Assembly: GCA_024509875.1 (NCBI GenBank)
Contig: JAMPIV010004468.1
Span: forward strand, 1-64,000
Origin: Oreohelix idahoensis
Taxonomy: Eukaryota; Mollusca; Gastropoda; Stylommatophora; Oreohelicidae
DNA length: 64,000 nt
Reading direction: 5' to 3'
Shown here: in pieces, positions 59,917 through 64,000 of the stretch
Layout of the letters: the number at the start of each line of letters is the position of its first letter
How positions within the stretch are numbered: position 1 is the first letter of the stretch
Program-made: the position numbers and the translations under genes
Notes under the pieces: model-generated
What the model was told of the DNA's origin: nothing
The model's database searches: none
Seen by the model: the letters and a program-made list of their open reading frames with translations, nothing else

Positions 59917-62034
59917 TGTGATAGGGTGGGCGAGATGATGATGATGATGTTGTGATATTTGATCACTCTCTTTGCACACTCGCAACCGACCCGATTCAAC
60001 AATAAAACTCTGATTCTTGAGGCAGGGGCTGTATTTATTTCTACAACCCTATCTGTGACATTTAAACACACGAAGCAAACATTAAACAAATAAACCAACA
60101 AACCAAACACCAAACAAACACCCAGCCTGTGCTCGATTGCTAATCTGAAGAAGCAAACACAGCAACGACTAGTTAAAATCATAGTTAAATAATGACACTC
60201 TCACCTGCCAATTAGTCCTTCCACGCCACCTGACACCCTCAACTATCACACACGCACACACTCATGCGCGTCGTCCAATGCGACTAGTATGGTGTTGTGC
60301 GTGAGGCTGGCAATCTCACGGTGTAACATAGGTTGCTACCGAAACCACTACTGCAAGAGCACATACCCAACTATCACACACACACACTCACGCATGTCGT
60401 CTAGCGATACTAATATGGTGTTGTGCATGAGGCTGGCAATCTCACCGTGTAACATAGGTTGCTACTGAAACTACTACTGCAAGAGCACCTGAATGCTTCA
60501 TGCGGAGGCAAACCACACTGGTGACCCCATGCTCCCTCAGGAGCGGAGAAGAGAAATATATATCTCCAAGTGAGCCCACGTGCTCTCACGAACCATTCTA
60601 CATATCACAATAATTAAATAATCATCCAATGGACATAAAATAATATTCAACTCTATGTACAAAAAATACTCTCAATAATGAGAATAAGCTACTACCTCTC
60701 AAACGATCCACATAAATATTCGTTCCTGCACTCTGAACATGCCGTAAGTGACGACTGGTGCACCTGGCAACAAGCGTGTCGTATATGACCCCTGATGAGA
60801 TTGGGAACTCATCATATAAAACACATTGATACAGAAACAACCACTGCAATAGCATAAAACGCTTCTTGTGGGCCTGTAAAGGACACAAGTTGCATTGGTG
60901 TTTCCATGCTCCGCAGGGAGCAAACAGAGAAACACTTGTCTCAAAGTGCCTTACGCCTCAAGGAGTGGCCTCGCGATCTACAGAAATCTAAATACATATT
61001 CTCACCTCACTCAAAGTAACCCACTAAAGATATACAGTAGAATAATCAATAATCGTGAAATACTCTTAATTACTCTTACATTAAAGAACAAAATAAAATT
61101 ACTCTTGACTTAACACTAGAACTAAAGTCATCACATAAAGGAAATTTACCACGAAAACTCTCTCTTCTATTACTGGGGAAAATTACATTTAACCTACTTT
61201 CACCCACGTGTCAATTCACACGATATAAAACTGCGTAACATTAAGTGATAACTAAGAGTGTTAAATGCAGACTCCTTGGCGCCTTCTTTATTCACAGCAT
61301 GATGACGCGCCGCCTTTCATGACCACGTGGCTGCCATCTTGATAACAGTCAATATTATCTAAATTACAGTAATAGATCGCTTCTCTGCCTGGTTTCATGT
61401 ATGAAATAGTTTCTTACCATATTTGCCTTTCTGATGAATGAAATAATCGCTCTTACAGCCGCAATCTGGACTTAGCACTAGTGAAATCTACCCACACATT
61501 ATTTTCACTCATCTATCATTTCAGAACTAAATCTAATGTTCTTCAATCCTTAGGAAACACATCCTTTTATCTATTTCATTAAACATTAGAACAGACACGC
61601 TCAATATCATTTCAGAATTATAGAACACAATGCTATTCTAAATTAACTCACGTGCTCAAGGCATTTACAGCTTGGCTCTGGTGTCTAACTTCGTTTGTTC
61701 TCTCTGAGCGGCCTTTGCAAAATAGGCCCGTTCGCCGCCCGCTATCACTTTATATAGGCTCTAGGCTAATCACTCAACTTTAGTGCGCTGCGCGGATTAA
61801 TTGCGCCACGCAAATAACACACGCGATTATCGCTCTAGAAATAGCGAAAACACAAATAAAACTTACAGCTATTTAATATAACACACAACTATCAAATATA
61901 ACTAATTTTTAGGCTTTATTATGGCCTAGTAATAAATCTTCTACAACATTCCAGCGTGCTGCGCGCACATCGAAAATATATGGGCGATAAATATGCCTTG
62001 AACATGAAGGGGGCGTCTTTACGGCCCCATCACA
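59917..62034. mobile_element. solo LTR, long form (2.1 kb)
   Basis: TGTGATAGGG...CCATCACA with the 4 bp duplication ATTG on both sides (59913-59916 and 62035-62038). The interior parallels the solo LTR at 13755-15479: the AAACAAACACCCAGC region, three module M copies, the CACGTGCTCAAGGCATTTAC region and a shared tail around TTATTATGGCCT. It is more diverged than the 13755 copy. It interrupts an endonuclease frame, so the insertion is clearly secondary. Confidence 0.85.
60262..60945 (+). repeat. three module M copies inside the solo LTR
   Basis: 60262-60360 and 60375-60560 are a tandem pair (each with GAGGCTGGCAATCTCAC, then AACATAGGTTGCTAC). A third copy lies at 60740-60945 and contains GGAGCAAACAGAGAAACAC. 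Confidence 0.6.
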
Positions 62035-62465
62035 ATTGCATGATGTAAAAGTATGTAGAGGAGCAAATGTATCAGATCACCATCTTATGTTGGCTAAAAC
62101 GAAATTAAAACTCAAGAAATTTACAACAGGATATGGATATAGACAACAGTATAATATGGGATATCTAAGAAATAAGAGAAACATTTTCATTCACAGTATC
62201 CAACAAATACTAAGTACTCCAACAGCTGGAAGATAAAGCATATACCGAAGACCACTGGCAACAAGTAAAAAATATATGGAACGAGACATGTGAAGAAGTA
62301 CTGAGAAAAAAAGAACATCAGCACAAAGCATGAATAACAACAGAAACCTCTAGCAAGGTAGAAGACAGGAAAGACAAGAAAGCAGATTTAAACAGAAGCA
62401 AAACCAGAAGCTCCAAAGCCAAGGCTCTATGAAGTGTACATAGAAGCAAACAAAGAAGTGTGGTG
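62035..62465 (+). pseudogene. RTE-like endonuclease end and linker
   Basis: Resumes as HDVKVCRGANVSDHHLMLAK, the catalytic SDHH end of the endonuclease. The linker KKFTTGYGYRQQYN follows, then after stops WQQVKNIWNETCEEVL, ITTETSSKVEDRKDKKADL and RTRSSKAKA. It ends near 62465 without RT. Confidence 0.75.
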
Positions 62466-62469
62466 GGTT

Positions 62470-64000
62470 TAGATGTTATGAATAATGGTGTTATTGTTAT
62501 AATGTAACTGAGTGAGGTCAAGCTGTGAAGGCCTCTGAGTCTTATAGATAATAAGGGTGTGTTCTCAGAGAACCTTTCTGCTACCACCCTAAGATCTCAC
62601 TCAGACTTATTTTTGACTAGTATGTTTGACAGCTACGTCTAATGTCTAGGGTAATGAAATTGTAGTATAATAAAATGACAACAAATACATTTAAGAACTC
62701 TATGAAAAGTAATTAACAACACCCAGAGTTAAGTTTAAAATGTGAAATCTTTTTTTTACAATTTATTGTTCCAGTATCACAATTTTGTGTATACCGGAAT
62801 ATTGAACTCAAAATAATAATTCAAAGTATTTACATAAAATTAATTCAATTTATAACTGAGTATATTCTTATTCATAACTGTAATTAAATGTGTCAATCTG
62901 GAACAGTGTCAATTTATTCTTGCTCCTATGAATGGGTATTGATTACAAGAACGTTTGTCTTCATCACAATCTGAATGATTTAATACACATTTGGGAACTG
63001 AGAGTAGTTGAGTTTGATATATCAAGTGCCCGGAGACAATTTCTTAACTGAGAGGTGCCTGGTATGCAGGATGAATTTTGGTTAGATCACCAGCCTCCAC
63101 TGCCAGGTAAGGATTAGCTCTTGCAATATAACACGGAGGCACACAGTCGATACTGCCTCAATTCTTTAAATGCAGAAATATAGACAGGTATTGGTTGGCC
63201 TGGGCTCACTTTGAGTCAATAGATGAAACCCTGGAACGATATAAATGCGTCTTACTCAACCTCTCATATAACTCTCTCTTTCCCTAACTACTAAACATTT
63301 TTAATCATATTCAGACTCAGCATGATAACTAAACAATTAGTTAACGTTCTTAATTGGTTGTATACCCCATTCATGGTCAAAGAAACTTCAAACTACAGTT
63401 TGACACTTTCCTTGACAAAGGAAACATTTTAAGTTAAGAATATCAAGTCATGTACAATCACGGTGACTTGCTGAAGAAGACGGCCAGTGGTTTGCCTGGT
63501 CTTATGTCATAATACTGTACAACAATTTCCCCATTAATATTTAATTTTTCTTTCTCCCACAATGTCAGAAAGCCTGTCTGGCTTTTCTACAACATGTTAA
63601 TATATTTCCTAACAACTCTGTGAAACAACACAAAGTTTGATGTTTACTTCCCTCTAGATAAACTTCTGCCCACATAATTTTCATACATATTCAATAATAC
63701 ATACATACATAATAATAATAATATAAATGTTTTCTTTCTTACCGCATCAGAGAAATATTAACACTAATAAGTTTGATTTGCGATAAATATGGTCAAATCC
63801 AGATCGCTTGCTGGTGCAGATCAGCAAAGTCAAGATAGTACTATTATCTTGCTTGTCGAACAACTTTAGTGTAGAAAATTTCTTTTACAAGTGGCCCCGA
63901 ACACTAACTACAAATTAGTTTTATCCCTCCGTTAGTATATTAGTCTCCAGCCAATCAGGGACTGTTTGGCTTCTAGCGTCTTTTTATTCAAACTGAACTC
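62470..64000. other. no recognisable feature
   Basis: AT-rich sequence. One good donor-like site (CCAG|GTAAGGA, about 63103) follows a short open stretch, but no partner exon or protein similarity supports it. Confidence 0.35.

Larger units (their letters stand above)
58950..62465 (+). mobile_element. RTE-like element fragment split by a solo LTR
   Basis: The leader carries module M (58950-59060). The endonuclease follows from about 59166 to 59916 and resumes at 62035, then a linker runs to about 62465, where similarity stops before any RT. The inserted LTR (59917-62034) is flanked by ATTG. The endonuclease resembles the CFDP2/BovB-like RTE type and differs from the 21857 family. Confidence 0.8.

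Overview
The window is eukaryotic nuclear DNA from an invertebrate animal. It is AT-rich and contains tRNA-headed SINEs, a D34D mariner, Ty3/gypsy LTR elements, non-LTR elements and GT-AG splice signals. The metazoan Mutator-like transposase and the repeat style would suit a mollusc or other lophotrochozoan, but that is a guess. Almost every coding stretch is a transposable-element remnant. There are no bacterial genes, CRISPR arrays or rRNA genes, and I see no functional tRNA gene.

Layout. 1-9663: a ~480 bp satellite whose monomer carries a tRNA-like segment with pol III A and B boxes; the array flips orientation at about 7487. 9664-12265: a dispersed module, a 35 bp minisatellite and an RT tail. 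12270-17490: a host-like block split by nested insertions (AT microsatellites, a SINE, a 1.7 kb solo LTR, a mariner). 17490-21750: a possible C-type-lectin-like exon, an RT tail, two further copies of an exon-like block and an inverted repeat. 21857-24640: a damaged RTE-like non-LTR element (minus). 25719-28746: a deleted 3 kb gypsy element (minus) with 570 bp LTRs, a tRNA-Ser-type primer site and a GTTA target duplication. 29575-34090: a second copy of the host-like block, LINE fragments and a 51 bp minisatellite. 34098-43275: a 9.2 kb gypsy element with 2.64 kb LTRs, a tRNA-Pro primer site, gag, and protease joined directly to integrase. 43281-51290: a transmembrane exon and a signal-peptide exon on the minus strand, LINE and RT pieces, a 41 bp minisatellite and an integrase fragment. 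51290-64000: minisatellites, LINE tails, a broken Mutator-like gene with an intron, a SINE, and an RTE-like element whose endonuclease is split by a 2.1 kb solo LTR.

How the parts relate. The mobile elements are nested rather than forming pathways: LTRs sit in microsatellites and inside another element's endonuclease, and a large element sits beside an older RT remnant. The three LTR copies of one family differ by presence or absence of a ~1.15 kb internal segment. That segment holds a module recurring about a dozen times across the window in unrelated contexts. The only hints of host genes are single exons: signal peptide, transmembrane helix, a lectin-like piece and a thrice-repeated terminal exon. 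No complete host gene can be assembled.
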